Assembly (NCBI GenBank): GCA_964035545.1
Contig: OZ037765.1
Location: forward strand, 2,392,501 to 2,456,500
DNA: 64,000 nt
Source of the DNA: Bugula neritina
Taxonomy: Eukaryota > Bryozoa > Gymnolaemata > Cheilostomatida > Bugulidae
Direction of reading: 5' to 3'
Under the pieces are notes generated by a model that was given only the letters and a program-made list of their open reading frames with translations, did not search any database and had not been told where the DNA came from. The first letter of the stretch is position 1. Each line of letters begins with the position of its first letter. The position numbers were made by a program, and so were the translations under genes. This document shows positions 61,887 to 64,000 of the stretch, one piece after another.

Positions 61887-64000
61887 TTCAACAGAGTCTG
61901 AGACTTAGTAATGTAAATAGAGGTGATTCTGCATCACAATGTACATCAGCAGAATATATCCAGAGTATATCCACAGATTTGAGCAGAGGTAATCCACAGA
62001 AACATGCAGGAAATTTTCTATGAATCTTTTTCCTAGAAAATAAATGAAACTACTTAATTAAGAAAGTGATATACTCTTTTAAATTTCTGTAAATAAACTA
62101 AATTCTATATTTGTAAAATTAATATTAAATATTACTTTATGAATTGAAAAATTTTCCCAAGTATTTTTGCTGCAGACCAAGTAAAATCTTTCTCAACCCA
62201 TACAAGCACAACCACTATGGCCGCTAATCTACATTGAGTAAATTAGATATTTGCAATAGAAATGACAGCATTAACAATAGTGAACTATTGCATTTAGTAC
62301 CCATTTAGGATAGATTACGTGCAAATACTACAGATTTAAAGTACTTTATAAAATAATAGCAGACTATTGCATAGTATTATGTCTTTAGCACTATATTTCT
62401 ATATAACTTAACAGCATAAAGAAAAGAACAGTATTGCAAATAAATAAGCCAAACCATAATATTTAAGTTCAACTAAATGTGGCTCTAAAGCACAACATTC
62501 TAACTCAAAACTTGCCTACGTATGCCGAGACTATAACATAAATAACAAGTAACTATCATAGACCACTGTATACACATTTTACATGTATCTTGTGTCTTAA
62601 AACAGACAATGGTATTTTACCACTGAGGACAATGGAAATGTTTTCTTAAAAACAACTTGATACAAAGACAAATAGTACACACCTTTGACCTAAACACTAA
62701 TTAGAAGAAATTAGACCAACCTAGGAGTAGACAAGCAGGATCTCACACCTTGCAGGGCAGCGTTATGAAGTTCACCAAACCACTAAATATTTTACTCCAC
62801 GAGTTTATACCGCACTTCAAATTATCAGTGTGAAGGGGCGGAGCCAGAAAGTGATTTGCTGTGTGATTGGTCAAAGGAATTTCATTCATGAAGCCAAAAT
62901 AATCTAACAAGGAGACGTAATTAATCTGGCAAATAAGATAAACATATGCTTGCATTGTTCTTTGAAATAACAGTAGAAAGAATTAATAGCTATCTATCTC
63001 ATCATCTTATACAACAGCTTGATTATCTCAAATAATGAATTTAATAAAAGATGAGACAATATGCTGTCCTAACATAACATCAGTTTGCCTGAGGCAAAAA
63101 ACTAGCCATTGTTAGAGCATAGCATCATAATAACACTGCCTCCGTCTTTATTCTGTTTAGTCACTAGCAGTGATGAAATAGCAGTCTGTAGCACTGAACA
63201 TACATCTCAAAGTCTACTCAAATCAGTTTATTAGATTGAAACATTTTTATTATTAAATTTGAGTTTGAACACCAAAGTTGATTATAAAAATATTTCAATA
63301 TTTTTAATATTTCATGGCACTTTGTTATAAAATATAGTTTTGGAATTGTTTTGTTCAGTTATTTTGTTTAATATTTTGTTCAAATTAAAGTTTACAGATT
63401 TAAATATTTAAATTTCAGGTTGGTTTAATAAAACAAATTGACAAGATTGGTTTCTTACCTTTTGTAAAGTTCTGTCATCAAATATTTTATATTTGAGCCT
63501 TTATTTGCTCACCTAGAGTTGTAATACTAGCATATTGCAGGCAAAAACTTTTCAAGAGGAAAAACAAAAAGAACTTTATTTTAGCAGACTATGCAATGTT
63601 GATCTTCTAGCAGTAATTATTTGGAATTGCCCTCCCTTAAACTCATCTGCTGCAAGATATATTGGTCACTACCATAGAAGAGAAGATGGTCTGTGTGTAC
63701 CCATACCTAATGTGAAATTATACAATGTTGCGTGACTGCTAGTCATATTACACATTCAGTTTATTTTATTAATTATATTGATAAACAAAACCTGTCACAA
63801 GATATTAACTGGCAGACCTGACATTTTTAATACAAGCATAGCTCAGTGATTCTCCAGTCCAAGCTCCAAAGTCCAGTTGACACCCCCAAACTACCATCAA
63901 TATAGCTGCAGATTTCAGGTTATCCTTCAGCTATTTTCTCACTCTAGCCAATTCAAGTTATGTACATCTTTTGTAGGAAAGGAATTTTCAAGTAAGTGTC
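61887..64000. other. Upstream region of the FRAS1-like gene, no gene seen
   Basis: This should contain the FRAS1-like 5' UTR and promoter. An in-frame TAA lies just upstream of the start codon, so the coding start is not further out unless by splicing. The plus-strand open frame at 63535-63735 is short, isolated and has no flanking splice signals or recognisable domain. I see no further gene to the end of the window. Confidence 0.55.

Noticed and set aside
63535-63735. Plus-strand open frame of 66 codons upstream of the FRAS1-like gene
   Set aside because: It is isolated, short and AT-rich, without splice or domain support.
63839-63895. TAGCTCAGTGA, an A-box-like sequence suggesting a tRNA or SINE
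   Set aside because: There is no B box at the expected distance and no cloverleaf.

Overview
The window is nuclear DNA from an intron-rich, AT-rich invertebrate animal. It holds metazoan-only genes (a BMP type II receptor and a Fraser-complex matrix protein), phased GT-AG introns, and many short AT-rich tandem repeats inside introns. I see no bacterial, viral or organellar genes. The sequence alone does not settle the phylum.

Layout. (1) 1-4018, plus strand: the 3' eight exons of a BMPR2-type serine/threonine kinase receptor, from mid-kinase domain to the stop. (2) 4869-21160, minus strand: a complete 20-exon VPS16 gene (831 codons before the stop), a core subunit of the CORVET and HOPS tethering complexes. 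It converges tail-to-tail with BMPR2. (3) 9283-10838, plus strand: a small 3-exon gene nested antisense in VPS16 intron 13. It encodes 209 residues resembling sperm/ciliary microtubule inner proteins of the SPMIP1 (ATP6V1FNB) type. (4) 22863-61886, minus strand: a complete 51-exon FRAS1-like gene (3091 codons before the stop). It encodes a signal peptide, six VWC modules, about 11 CSPG repeats, five Calx-beta domains, a C-terminal ectodomain, one membrane helix and a short tail with PPxY and PDZ-ligand motifs. (5) 61887-64000: upstream DNA with no gene I can support.

The gene models were built by hand. Each exon was bounded by splice sites whose phases agree with the next exon. The summed coding lengths of VPS16 (2496 nt), the nested gene (630 nt) and FRAS1 (9276 nt) are all multiples of three. 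The most notable biology is that the FRAS1-like gene splices directly from its sixth VWC module into the first CSPG repeat, with no furin-like repeat block as in vertebrate FRAS1. Other points of interest are the nested antisense ciliary-type gene, a GC-AG intron, a DFG-to-DMG change in the receptor kinase, a tandem array that repeats a splice-donor-like sequence about 20 times just downstream of a real donor, a partial exon duplication, a 227-bp hairpin, a 250-bp dispersed repeat pair and a tRNA-derived SINE head.

The genes have unrelated cell roles (growth-factor signalling, endolysosomal fusion, cilium structure, basement membrane), so this is a normal eukaryotic neighbourhood and not an operon-like system.
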